Of a stretch of DNA of 64,000 nucleotides, positions 25,838-36,100 are shown one piece after another. Source of the stretch: Clostridium lacusfryxellense (GTDB lineage: Bacteria; Bacillota; Clostridia; Clostridiales; Clostridiaceae); NCBI RefSeq assembly GCF_018861735.1, contig NZ_JAHLEB010000007.1, forward strand, positions 1 to 64,000. Reading direction: 5' to 3'. The translations under genes were made by a program, and so were the position numbers. A model generated the notes under the pieces. It was not told the origin of the DNA, did not search any database, and saw only the letters and a program-made list of their open reading frames with translations. How positions within the stretch are numbered: position 1 is the stretch's first letter; the number at the start of each line of letters is the position of its first letter.

Positions 25838-28138
25838 ATGATTACAATTAATGACGAGAGTTACAAAGTTATAGAAGACTTTAAAGAAAAAGCTAATCAA
25901 TACATAGCTGGAAGACTTGATCCTATTAGATTTAAGGCATTTAGAGTATCTATGGGTGTATACGAACAAAGAACTTCAGAAAGTTACATGGTAAGGACTA
26001 GAATTCCTGGTGGCGTAATTACTTTAAAGCAGTTTCAGGGTATAAGCGATATTGCAAATAAGTATGCAGCTGGTAAGGTACGTTTTACATCAAGACAGGA
26101 TATTCAATTTCAAAGCGTAGCAATAACAGATGTCTATAAAATTATGAAGGAACTTATAGAGGTAGGTATTATTACAAAAGGAACTGGTGGAAACACAGTG
26201 AGAAATGTTGAATGTTCTCCTCTTTCTGGAGTTTCAATGGATGATGTATTTGACGTAACTGAGTATATGAAAGAAGTTACTAATTACTTACTTAAAGATC
26301 CTAGTACTATGAATCTTCCAAGGAAATATAAAATAGGGTTTTCAAACAGTGCAGAGGATACTGGAAATGCTACAATATCTGACCTAGGTTTTATTGCAAA
26401 AATTGAAGGCGGCACAAAAGGCTTTGAGGTTTACGGTGGTGGAGGGTTTGGTGGAAATCCAAAAGTGGCACTAAAACTTGAAGACTTTATAAACGCTAAA
26501 GATGTAATATATTATGTTCAGGCAATGAAGGAACTCTTTGAAAAAGAGGGAGATAGAAATAATAAACACAGAGCAAGAATAAGATATATTGTAGAAAGGC
26601 TAGGAAAAGAAAAATTTATCTTAGCATTTAATGAGGAGCTAAACAGGATAAAAGCTGATAGAAATTTAGATTTAATAATAAATATTATTAAAGAAGAAAA
26701 AATCATTGGAAATGCCAAAGCTACCGAGATAGATAAGACTTATAATAATAGCTTATTCCCACAAAAACAAGAAGGGTATTCTTGTGTGTATGTACATCCA
26801 GAAGGAGGAAGTCTAGAAACAAAGAATCTTCAAAGTATTTTAGATTTCGTTTCTAAATTAGATTATAGCGTGTCTGTAAGACTTGCTAATACTCAGAGCT
26901 TTTTTGTTAGAGATTTATTAGAGAGTGATGCAAAGAAGTTACTTGAAATAACAGCACCTTTTTCATCAAACTTTAACATATACAATTCAGTAACATGTGT
27001 TGGAGCATCAACATGTCAATTGGGACTTTGTTTGTCACAAAATCTCTTAAAGGCAGTAATTGAAGAATTTAAAGAACTAAGTGATGATATTAAAGCATCT
27101 CTACCTAGAGTGTATATATCTGGATGCCCTAATTCCTGTGCAAGACATCAAATAGGTAAAATAGGACTTAGTGGAAGAGCTAAAAGGACGGATGACGGCC
27201 TAGTACCTTCTTATTCTGTATCATTTGGTGGCAGTATTGGTTTTGGCGTTGCCAAAATGGGAGAGGTATATGGGGATGTTCCTGCGAAGAAGGTTCCAAA
27301 GTACCTAGTAGAATTAGCTAAACTTAAAAATGCTTCGGGGTATGAATGTTTTGATGAATTTATAGAAAATAAAGAAGCTGAGATAAAAGCATTAATTAAT
27401 GAATATGCTGTTATAGAAACATTTAAAGTGGATCCTGATCTTTATTATGATTTTGGATCAAATGAAAAATTCTCTATAGAAGGAAGAGGACCAGGAGAAT
27501 GTAGTACAGGAGTGTTTGATGTCATTAAACTTGATTTATCAAATTCAGAAAACTCTCTTCTTAAATATAAAAATAGCAAAGAATCACAACATCTTTATGA
27601 TGCCTGCGTATCTTCAGCTAGAACTCTTTTAGTATTAAAGGGAATAGATACAGCAAAAGATAGAGAGATTTTCAAAGAATTTAATAAAAATTTCATTGAG
27701 ACCGGATTTGTTAAGAAAGATATAGTTATTCTTTTCGATATATTAATTGATTATAAAATCGGAGATGTACTTGATTTAACAAGTTATGCTCAAGAGGTTG
27801 AGTACCTTTATAATAAAGTGAAAGCAATGTACGAATCTTTAAATGGACAGCTTGAAATAACTCTCCAAAAGGAAATTGATATCGAGAATTCTATTGAGGA
27901 TTCAACTATTAAAGAATTTGAAATTATTGATTTTAGAGGCGTAAAATGTCCTATAAACTTTGTAAAAGTTAAGATTCAATTATCCAAAATAAAGTCCGGT
28001 GAAAAAAGAGGATTTTATTTAGATGACGGCGATCCTATAAAAAACGTTCCTTTAAGTGTTGAAAAAGAAGGTAACAAGATAATATCAATAGATAATAATT
28101 ATGAAGGCTACAATTTGATTGTGGTTGAGAAAAAATAA
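25838..28138 (+). CDS. Siroheme sulfite reductase with HEPN-like and TusA-like C-terminal domains
   Basis: 766 residues. Residues 1-530 are a nitrite/sulfite reductase: ferredoxin-like half domains (TRIPGGVITLKQF, RFTSRQDIQF) and the 4Fe-4S/siroheme cysteines C387-x5-C393 and C430-x3-C434. About 570-675 is a helical region resembling the HEPN-type domain found on some bacterial sulfite reductases (SSARTLLVLKGID). About 690-766 is TusA-like, with IDFRGVKCPI placing Cys704 as a sulfur-carrying residue. A normal assimilatory SiR lacks the last two. Between the protease and metY, it should supply sulfide, and the TusA part may deliver sulfur to the carrier. Nitrite as substrate is less likely. 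Confidence 0.88.
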   Translation: MITINDESYKVIEDFKEKANQYIAGRLDPIRFKAFRVSMGVYEQRTSESYMVRTRIPGGVITLKQFQGISDIANKYAAGKVRFTSRQDIQFQSVAITDVYKIMKELIEVGIITKGTGGNTVRNVECSPLSGVSMDDVFDVTEYMKEVTNYLLKDPSTMNLPRKYKIGFSNSAEDTGNATISDLGFIAKIEGGTKGFEVYGGGGFGGNPKVALKLEDFINAKDVIYYVQAMKELFEKEGDRNNKHRARIRYIVERLGKEKFILAFNEELNRIKADRNLDLIINIIKEEKIIGNAKATEIDKTYNNSLFPQKQEGYSCVYVHPEGGSLETKNLQSILDFVSKLDYSVSVRLANTQSFFVRDLLESDAKKLLEITAPFSSNFNIYNSVTCVGASTCQLGLCLSQNLLKAVIEEFKELSDDIKASLPRVYISGCPNSCARHQIGKIGLSGRAKRTDDGLVPSYSVSFGGSIGFGVAKMGEVYGDVPAKKVPKYLVELAKLKNASGYECFDEFIENKEAEIKALINEYAVIETFKVDPDLYYDFGSNEKFSIEGRGPGECSTGVFDVIKLDLSNSENSLLKYKNSKESQHLYDACVSSARTLLVLKGIDTAKDREIFKEFNKNFIETGFVKKDIVILFDILIDYKIGDVLDLTSYAQEVEYLYNKVKAMYESLNGQLEITLQKEIDIENSIEDSTIKEFEIIDFRGVKCPINFVKVKIQLSKIKSGEKRGFYLDDGDPIKNVPLSVEKEGNKIISIDNNYEGYNLIVVEKK

Positions 28139-28178
28139 GTGAAAATAGAACATATTAAATAAATGTTAGGGGTGTAAT

Positions 28179-29411
28179 ATGAAATTTAGCACTAAATTAA
28201 TACATGGTAATTTAAAGATAGATGAAACAGGGGCTACTAATACACCACTGCATTTATCAAATGCTTTTGCTCACACGGCTGCAGAGGAACTAGAAGGAAT
28301 TATGAAAGGTACAAGTATGGGATTTGCTTATACTAGAATCTCTAACCCTACGGTTACATCTTTTGAGCGAAGAATAGCAAGCATAGAGGGCGGGTTTGCT
28401 GCTACCGCAACTGCATCAGGCATGAGTGCTATTTACCTTGCAATAATGAATGTAGTTGAAAGTGGAGATGAGATAATTGCCTCAAGTGGTCTTTTTGGAG
28501 GCACATATACGCTTTTAAGAAATTTAAAGAGTTATGGAATAAAAGTTATATTTTTAGAAACTATAAATGAGGAAAGTTTAAAAAATGTTATAAATGACAA
28601 TACTAAAATTGTATTTGCAGAAACTTTAGGAAATCCAAAACTTGATGTGCTTGATATAGAGTCTGTAGCTAAGGTTTGCAATGATAATAATGTGATTTTT
28701 ATTGTAGATTCTACTATGACAACTCCTTATCTTATAAATCCAATTGAATATGGAGTTGATGTTGTAATACATTCAACTTCTAAATATATAAATGGTACTT
28801 CAAATTCTATTGGCGGAGTAATCGTTGATGGAGGAAGTAGTAAGTATAAGGATGTTAAGTATAAGAATTTTAATGAGTATAGCAAAAAGTTTGGTAAAAT
28901 GGCCTATACTGCGAAGCTTAGGGATACTGTAGGCAAGGATATTGGAGCGGCGCTATCACCTTTTAACGCTTTCCTAAATCTAACTGGAGTAGAGACATTA
29001 TCACTTAGAATGAGACAACATAACTTAAATACTATGGCAGTGGCTAAATTTTTAAGTATTAATAGTAAGGTGGCATCTGTAAATTATCCGAATTTGCCAA
29101 GTTCTAAGTATTATACGCTTGCACAAAAGTATTATAAAAATGGAGCTAGTGGAGTTTTGACATTTAGGCTTGGAAGCAAGGAGAATGCATTTAATTTTAT
29201 AAATAATCTTAAAATGATATTAAATATCACAAATATCGGTGATGCTAAAACTTTAATTATTCATCCGGCGTCTACTATTTGTGCTAATAATACGCAGGAA
29301 GAAAAAGAGCAAATGGGTGTTTATGATGATTTATTAAGGCTTTCCGTCGGGATAGAAGATATTGAGGACATACTAGTTGATGTAGAAAATGCATTAAAAT
29401 TCGTTAATTAG
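28179..29411 (+). CDS. metY: O-acetylhomoserine sulfhydrylase
   Basis: 410 residues. PLP-dependent Cys/Met family of the MetY type, shown by the insertion with a DTVGKDIGAALSPFNAFLNL segment and the PLP lysine in VIHSTSKYINGTSNS. It makes homocysteine from O-acetylhomoserine and a sulfur donor. In the Wolinella thiocarboxylate pathway the donor is HcyS-COSH rather than free sulfide, and the gene is last in an hcyS-hcyF-hcyD-sir-metY order here, supporting the same use. It ends at a terminator. Confidence 0.9.
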   Translation: MKFSTKLIHGNLKIDETGATNTPLHLSNAFAHTAAEELEGIMKGTSMGFAYTRISNPTVTSFERRIASIEGGFAATATASGMSAIYLAIMNVVESGDEIIASSGLFGGTYTLLRNLKSYGIKVIFLETINEESLKNVINDNTKIVFAETLGNPKLDVLDIESVAKVCNDNNVIFIVDSTMTTPYLINPIEYGVDVVIHSTSKYINGTSNSIGGVIVDGGSSKYKDVKYKNFNEYSKKFGKMAYTAKLRDTVGKDIGAALSPFNAFLNLTGVETLSLRMRQHNLNTMAVAKFLSINSKVASVNYPNLPSSKYYTLAQKYYKNGASGVLTFRLGSKENAFNFINNLKMILNITNIGDAKTLIIHPASTICANNTQEEKEQMGVYDDLLRLSVGIEDIEDILVDVENALKFVN

Positions 29412-29417
29412 AATAAT

Positions 29418-29454
29418 CAGTTAAGGTGATGTTAAATCACTTTAACTGTTTTTT
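29418..29454 (+). terminator. terminator of the hcy-sir-metY operon
   Basis: 13-base arms 29418-29430 and 29436-29448 with one G-T pair, followed by a run of T. Confidence 0.85.
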
Positions 29455-29484
29455 ATTTATTTATTTGTTAAATAAACAAAGGAA

Positions 29485-29513
29485 TTGACAATATATAGTC
29501 GAATTAGTATACT
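29485..29513 (+). promoter_or_regulatory. promoter of glgB
   Basis: TTGACA (29485-29490), a 17-base spacer and TATACT (29508-29513), 52 bases before the start. Confidence 0.75.
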
Positions 29514-29564
29514 AGTAATAATAATTTCATTAAAAAAAATTATGTATACGAAAGGAATCTATTT

Positions 29565-31589
29565 ATGATTGATAATAATAATGATAGTAAGAATATAAAA
29601 ATTATGCAGATTGATCCATACCTAAAACCCTTTGAAAAGGATATTAAACTTAGAGTAGAGAGCTATAAAGTTACTAAAAAGAAAGTACTTGGTAGTAATC
29701 AAAGTTTCAAGTCTTTTGCAAATGGAGATTTATTTTATGGATTTCATTTAACCGCTGATGGATGGGTTTATAGGGAGTGGGCTCCTAATGCTGATGCTCT
29801 ATATTTAATTGGTGATTTTAATAATTGGAATCCTCAATCTCATCAATTACAAAAAATAGAAAATGGGAATTGGGAAATCTATTTAGACGGTGCGCAGGCA
29901 CTAAAACATATGTCTTATGTTAAAGTAAGGGTTGTTGCTAATGGTGTATCAAGAGATAGAATACCTCTCTATATTAAGAGGACGGTTCAGAATCCTAATA
30001 CTCACGACTTTGTAGGACAAATTTGGCAACCAGATTATGAGTTTGAATGGAAAGATAGCAATTTCCATATTGAAAATACAAAAACATTGTTCATATATGA
30101 GGCACATGTAGGAATGGCTCAGGAAAAAGAAGGTATTGGTACATTTAATGAGTTTACAGAAATTATACTTCCAAGGATAGCGGCTGAGGGGTATAACACA
30201 ATTCAGCTTATGGCTGTAATGCAACACCCGTATTATGCATCCTTTGGGTATCAGGTATCTAATTTCTTTGCTGTTTCATCATGGTTTGGAACTCCAGATG
30301 AGCTAAAAGCATTAATTAATGCTGCTCATATTATGGGAATTGCAGTATTACTTGATATAGTGCATTCTCATTCTATTAAAAATATATCTGAGGGTATTAA
30401 TGAGTTCGATGGAACAGACTATCAATTTTTTAATGCCGGAACTCGCGGAAGTCATCCGGCTTGGGATACAAAATTATTTAATTATGGAAAACCTGAGGTT
30501 CTTCATTTCCTTTTGTCAAACATTAAGTTTTGGCTTGAGGAATATCATTTTGATGGATATCGATTTGATGGTGTATCATCCATGTTGTACCATCATCATG
30601 GACTTGGAGTAGCATTTACTGATTATAGTAAATACTTTAGCTTGGATACGAATATAGAGGCAATCACATACCTTCAATTTGCTAATGACCTTGTGCGGCA
30701 GGTAAAGCCAGGTGCAATAACAATAGCTGAGGATATGAGTGGTCTGCCTGGAATGTGTTTGCCGGTGGATTTTGGTGGTCTAGGCTTTGACTATAGGTTA
30801 TCTATGGGAGTTCCCGATCTTTGGGTTAAAATACTAAAAGAAATACCTGATGAAAAATGGAGTATGGGACAATTGTGGCACGAGTTAACTAGCAGAAGAC
30901 CTAGTGAGAAAAATATAGGATACTCTGAATCTCACGATCAGGCACTTGTAGGTGACAAAACATTAATGCTCCAACTAGGTGGAAAAGAAATGTATTCTCA
31001 TATGCTTAAAACAGATGATAATATAATAATAAGAAGAGCTATGGAACTTCATAAACTAATTAAGTTTATTACTATAACTTTGGGGGGAGAGGGCTATTTG
31101 AACTTTATGGGTAATGAGTTTGGTCACCCAGACTGGATTGACTTCCCAAGAATCGGAAACAATTGGAGTTATAAATATGCAAGAAGGCAATGGAGTTTAA
31201 TGGAAAATAAAGAGCTTAAGTATGATTATTTAGCCAATTTTGATAGAGAAATGTTGAGTTTAATGAAAAGACATAATGTTTTAAGCTCAACTGATTTGCA
31301 AAATCTTTGGACTGATGAGGAAAATAAGTTACTTGCCTTTAAAAAGGGTGGATTGGTATTTTTATTTAATTTTAATACTGATATTTCTTATCCAGAATAT
31401 GAACTTCCAACTGATGAAATGGGTGAATTTGAAGTTGTGTTTAATAGTGATGAACTTATGTTTGGTGGACTTAACAGAATTGGGACAGATTATATCTATA
31501 ATGCTAAAAAATTAGGTGGAAAGGGCAATAAGCCTGGGGTAGTAATATACTCTCCAAGTAGGACTGTACTGGTTCTAAAAAAGGTGTAA
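29565..31589 (+). CDS. glgB: 1,4-alpha-glucan branching enzyme, eukaryote-like GH13_8 type
   Basis: 674 residues. An N-terminal CBM48 module (about 60-150, VYREWAPNADALYLIGDFNNW) precedes the GH13 barrel. The catalytic triad is visible: nucleophile Asp335 in GYRFDGVSSM, acid Glu389 in IAEDMSG, and Asp458 in ESHDQ. The FDGVSSMLYHHHG and GNEFGHPDWIDFP segments mark the eukaryotic/archaeal-like subfamily, not the usual bacterial GH13_9 GlgB. It forms alpha-1,6 branches in glycogen or a similar glucan. No glgC, glgA or glgP is nearby; it stands alone with its own promoter and hairpin. Confidence 0.9.
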   Translation: MIDNNNDSKNIKIMQIDPYLKPFEKDIKLRVESYKVTKKKVLGSNQSFKSFANGDLFYGFHLTADGWVYREWAPNADALYLIGDFNNWNPQSHQLQKIENGNWEIYLDGAQALKHMSYVKVRVVANGVSRDRIPLYIKRTVQNPNTHDFVGQIWQPDYEFEWKDSNFHIENTKTLFIYEAHVGMAQEKEGIGTFNEFTEIILPRIAAEGYNTIQLMAVMQHPYYASFGYQVSNFFAVSSWFGTPDELKALINAAHIMGIAVLLDIVHSHSIKNISEGINEFDGTDYQFFNAGTRGSHPAWDTKLFNYGKPEVLHFLLSNIKFWLEEYHFDGYRFDGVSSMLYHHHGLGVAFTDYSKYFSLDTNIEAITYLQFANDLVRQVKPGAITIAEDMSGLPGMCLPVDFGGLGFDYRLSMGVPDLWVKILKEIPDEKWSMGQLWHELTSRRPSEKNIGYSESHDQALVGDKTLMLQLGGKEMYSHMLKTDDNIIIRRAMELHKLIKFITITLGGEGYLNFMGNEFGHPDWIDFPRIGNNWSYKYARRQWSLMENKELKYDYLANFDREMLSLMKRHNVLSSTDLQNLWTDEENKLLAFKKGGLVFLFNFNTDISYPEYELPTDEMGEFEVVFNSDELMFGGLNRIGTDYIYNAKKLGGKGNKPGVVIYSPSRTVLVLKKV

Positions 31590-31610
31590 AATAAATAAAA
31601 ATAATATAAA

Positions 31611-31668
31611 AGGGGCGGTTCACTAATATATTCTCGAAAGATACGAGTTTATATTAATGAACCGCCCT
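31611..31668. terminator. long hairpin between convergent glgB and gltD
   Basis: GGGCGGTTCA (31613-31622) pairs with TGAACCGCCC (31658-31667). The stem continues through TAATATA/TATATTA after one mismatch, and a small inner CTCG/CGAG stem is present. It is GC-rich for this genome. No long T-run follows, but its position fits a bidirectional terminator. Confidence 0.65.
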
Positions 31669-31684
31669 AGATATTATAAGCTTA

Positions 31685-33121
31685 TTATCCCCTTAATGAA
31701 GTTTCGCCCATTAAGTACTTATCAATATTTTTAGTAACTGCTCTGCCTTCACATATTGCCCAAACAACTAATGATTGACCTTTTTTCATATCACCAGCTG
31801 CAAAAACACCTTTCAAATTAGTCATAGAGTTGTCATCTACAATAACATTTCCTCGACGATCAAATTCTACTCCTAAATTTGTAAGAAGTCCTTCATGTTG
31901 TGGATGTAAAAATCCCATTGCGAGTATTACTAAGTCAACTTTAAGCTCAAGTTCTGAGCCTGGCACCTCAACCATTTGTTGGCCACCTTTTTCACTAGTT
32001 ATCCATTCAACTTTAGATGCGTGAAGTGTATTAACTCTGCCATCAACACCGGTGAATTTTCTAGTAGTAATATTCCAATCACGGTTACATCCTTCTTCAT
32101 GAGAAGTAGTAGTTTTTAACGTTCTAGGATAAGAAGGCCATGGCATTGAATCATCTCTATCTACAGGAGGTTTAGGCATAATTTCATATTGATATACGCT
32201 CTTAGCTCCTTGCCTTATAGCAGTTCCGATACAATCAGAACCTGTATCTCCTCCGCCTAGAACTAGGACTACTTTGTCTTTAGCAGTTATTTCTTCATCT
32301 ACTATTTCTTTTCCTGAAACTCGTTTGTTTTGTTGTTTTAGGTAATCCATAGCAAAATGTACACCCTTAAGTTCACGTCCTTCAACATTTAAATCTCTAG
32401 GAATAGTACTTCCACCAGTTAAAGCCACTGCATCGAATTCAGATAAAAGACGCTCAGAGCTATAATCAACTCCTACATTTACATTAGTCTTAAACTTAAC
32501 TCCTTCGCTAGCCATAAAATTTACTCTTCGCTCAACTATATCTTTGTCTAATTTGAAATCTGGTATTCCATATCTTAAAAGTCCGCCTATTTCATCGTCC
32601 CGCTCAAACACTGTAACATCATGTCCTACAGAATTAAGTTCAGCAGCGGCAGAAAGGCCAGCTGGCCCAGAGCCGACTACAGCAACCTTTTTACCGGTTC
32701 TTACTCTAGGTGAAATAGGTTTTGTCCATCCTTCTTCAAATGCTTTTTCTATTATATTGAGTTCGATTTCTTTTATTGCAACTGGATCTCTATTAACACC
32801 TAATGTACATGAACCTTCACAAGGGGCAGGGCACACTCTTCCAGTAAACTCTGGAAAGTTATTTGTTAGAGCTAGCCTGTTATATGCTTTTTCCCATTTT
32901 TCTTTGTATACCATGTCATTCCAATCTGGAATTAGGTTTCCTAGAGGACAACCCCAGTTACAAAAGGGAACACCACATTCCATACACCTTGCACCTTGCT
33001 GGCGTAATTTTTCAACTGGAAATTTTACAAATAATTCTTTGGAGTCCTTAATTCTTTCCTTTACAAGGCGCTTTTTTGCTGTTTCTCTTTTAAATTCTCT
33101 GAAACCATCCAATTTTCCCAA
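31685..33121 (-). CDS. gltD: Glutamate synthase small subunit
   Basis: 478 residues from a TTG at 33121, eight bases after GGGAGG, giving the canonical opening MGKLDGFREFKRE; a GTG at 33130 overlaps the site. N-terminal 4Fe-4S ligands are in CMECGVPFCNWGC and CPAPCEGSCTL. FAD and NADPH motifs are VVGSGPAGLSAAAEL and VLVLGGGDTGSDC. It passes electrons from NADPH or NADH to GltB to form glutamate from glutamine and 2-oxoglutarate. It lies 22 bases after gltB, one operon. Confidence 0.95.
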   Translation of the reverse strand: MGKLDGFREFKRETAKKRLVKERIKDSKELFVKFPVEKLRQQGARCMECGVPFCNWGCPLGNLIPDWNDMVYKEKWEKAYNRLALTNNFPEFTGRVCPAPCEGSCTLGVNRDPVAIKEIELNIIEKAFEEGWTKPISPRVRTGKKVAVVGSGPAGLSAAAELNSVGHDVTVFERDDEIGGLLRYGIPDFKLDKDIVERRVNFMASEGVKFKTNVNVGVDYSSERLLSEFDAVALTGGSTIPRDLNVEGRELKGVHFAMDYLKQQNKRVSGKEIVDEEITAKDKVVLVLGGGDTGSDCIGTAIRQGAKSVYQYEIMPKPPVDRDDSMPWPSYPRTLKTTTSHEEGCNRDWNITTRKFTGVDGRVNTLHASKVEWITSEKGGQQMVEVPGSELELKVDLVILAMGFLHPQHEGLLTNLGVEFDRRGNVIVDDNSMTNLKGVFAAGDMKKGQSLVVWAICEGRAVTKNIDKYLMGETSLRG

Positions 33122-33143
33122 ATTTAACACCTCCCTATATATT

Positions 33144-36100
33144 CTATTTGCCTTCTAATATTGCTTTGTACGCGGTTGGTATTATTTTCTTGAATTTTAA
33201 TTTATATTCGTCCCAATTTTCTAGGATCTTAGCTGCTTTATGACTGTTAGTTGCTTCGAAATGTTCTTTTATTATGGAGTAAAGCTGTAATGAATCTGAT
33301 TCTGAAGTTACTTTTTCTACTTCAATCATTTCCATATTACATTTTGAAGTTAGCGTTTCATTCTCATCGATAACATATGCTATACCGCCGCTCATACCAG
33401 CTGCAAAATTCCTGCCTGTTCTTCCAATAATAACTACAACTCCACCTGTCATGTATTCACAACCGTGGTCTCCAACTCCTTCAACTACAGCTTGTGCTCC
33501 TGAATTTCTTACAGCAAAACGTTCACCAACTAGTCCATTTATAAATAACTTACCAGAAGTTGCTCCATAAAGAATTGTATTACCTGCTATGAAATTCTCA
33601 TCTTGCTTAAAGGTACAATTTTCTGGTGTCTTCACAATTATTTTAGCACCTGATAATCCCTTACCAACATAGTCATTTGCATCTCCTACTAATTTTAGTG
33701 TTAATCCATTAGCTCCAAATGCTCCAAAACTTTGACCAGCTGCGCCAACAAAATTAAATGTTATAGTATCGTCTGGTAGTCCAATAGCTCCAAATTTCAT
33801 AGCAATTCTTCCACTAAGCATTGCGCCAACAGAACGATTGACATTCTCAATTTCTAAATTAGAGGTGCTTTTCATTCCGTTTTCAAGTGAAGCTTTTGCC
33901 ATTTCAATTAATTTAAAATCTAAAGAATTATCTAATCCATGATCCTGAGCTATAACACAGTACCTTTTAATTCTCTTTGGCATATCTGGTTTGTACAGGA
34001 TATTTGATAAATCTAAATCTTTTGCTTTCCAATGAGCTATTGCTTTCTTCTGACTGATTTTATCTACGCGGCCTACCATTTCATTCATAGTTCTAAAACC
34101 AAGTTTAGCCATATGCTCTCTTATTTCCATAGCGATAAATGTAAAGAAGTTTACCACATACTCTGGTTTTCCTTTGAAATTCTTACGAAGTTCTGGATCT
34201 TGAGTTGCTATTCCCATATCGCAAGTATTTAAATGACAATTTCTTAGCATTGTACATCCTAGTACTACAAGTGCAGTAGTTGCAAATCCAAATTCTTCTG
34301 CGCCAAGAAGTGCTGCTATAACAACATCACGACCTGTTTTAAGCTGACCATCAGTTTGAACTGTTACTCTGCTTCTTAAATTATTTAAAAGAAGTACCTG
34401 TTGGGTTTCGGCAAGGCCTAGCTCCCAAGGTAGTCCGGCATGTTTAATTGATGAAAGTGGGGAAGCACCAGTTCCGCCATCATGACCACTTATTACTATA
34501 GCATCTGAATGTGCCTTAACAACTCCAGCAGCTATAGTTCCAACGCCTAATTCTGAAACTAATTTCGTACTTATACGTGCACGAGGATTTACGCTTTTTA
34601 AATCATGAATAAGTTGAGCTAAATCTTCAATAGAATATATATCATGATGAGGTGGAGGGGATATTAAATCAATTCCAGGGGTTGAGTGTCTAAGTCTTGC
34701 AATATTTGCATCAACTTTTTTGCCTGGAAGTTGTCCACCTTCACCGGGTTTTGCTCCTTGAGCTATCTTTATTTGTAATTCATCTGCATTTACAAGGTAC
34801 TCTGCAGTAACTCCAAATCTAGCAGAAGCTATTTGTTTAATTGCACTTCTTCTTAAATCACCATTTTCATCAACTATGAACCTTGAAGCGTCTTCTCCAC
34901 CTTCACCAGTATTGCTTTTTCCACCAAGTCTATTCATTGCTATAGCCATAGTTTCGTGGGCTTCTTTACTGATTGATCCAAAGGACATTGCGCCAGAGCA
35001 GAATCTTTTTACAATTTCACTAATCGGCTCTACTTTTTCTATTGGAATCTCGTTTCCATAATTAAGTTCAAACAAACCTCTAATTGTACATAAATGTTTA
35101 TCTTGATCATTTATAATTTTAGAATATTCTTTATATAAGTCATAATCATTTGTTCTTGCAGCAACTTGAAGTTTGAAAATTGTATCAGGGTTAAATAAAT
35201 GGTATTCACCATCTTTTCTCCAAGAATATTTACCGCCAACTTCTAGTTCTGCTATAGGTTTTCTTAACTTGTTGAAAGCATTTTTATGTCTAATTAATAC
35301 TTCTTTTGCAATTGTATCTAAACCAATTCCACCAATTCTTGAAGGAGTTCCACCAAAATGTTTTTCAAGTAACTCGGAGCTTAGTCCAACTGCATCAAAA
35401 ATCTGAGCTCCATGATAACTTTGTATAGTTGAAATTCCCATTTTTGATAATATTTTAAGAAGTCCTTGGGAAATTGCATTTATATAGTTTTCGTGTGCTT
35501 TTTCTTTAGATAGATTTTCTAAATCACCTTCGCTAATAATATTATCAATAGACTTAAGTGCAAGATAAGGATTAACACCTGTGGCACCATAACCAATTAA
35601 TAAGGCAAAATGCATGGTTTCTCTTGCTTCTCCAGTTTCTACAATGATAGATACAGAAGTTCTGGTTTTTTCTCTAGTTAAATGCTGCTGAACAGCTGAT
35701 AATGCAAGTAAACTTGGAATCGCAGCGTCATAAGAATCAACTGATTTATCACTTAGAACAATGATGTTGTAGCCTTCTTCAATCCTTGCAGATGCACGAG
35801 CACAAAGTTTATCAAGGGCATCTTTAAAACCTTCAATTCCAGTGTCTGCTTTAAAAGTTATTGGAATTGTTGTGGTTTTAAATGCGTTATCTTTCAAATT
35901 TTTAATTTTAGCTAGTTCTAAATTAGTCAAGATAGGACTACTTATTTCTATAAATGGATTATCGTTAAGTTCTTGATTTAAAACATTATCTTGAGAACCC
36001 ACAAAGTTCATTAAAGACATAACCATTTTTTCTCTAATTGGGTCTATTGGTGGATTAGTAACTTGAGCAAAAAGTTGCTTGAAATAAGCAAATAGAAGCT

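Noticed and set aside
25838-28138. Nitrite reductase
   Set aside because: The siroheme/Fe-S motifs cannot separate nitrite from sulfite, but the operon is wholly sulfur-related and the TusA-like domain supports sulfite.
32544-33158. 204-codon plus-strand frame across gltD
   Set aside because: Mirror of the gltD reading frame with low-complexity Ser/Pro content; gltD has full motifs on the other strand.
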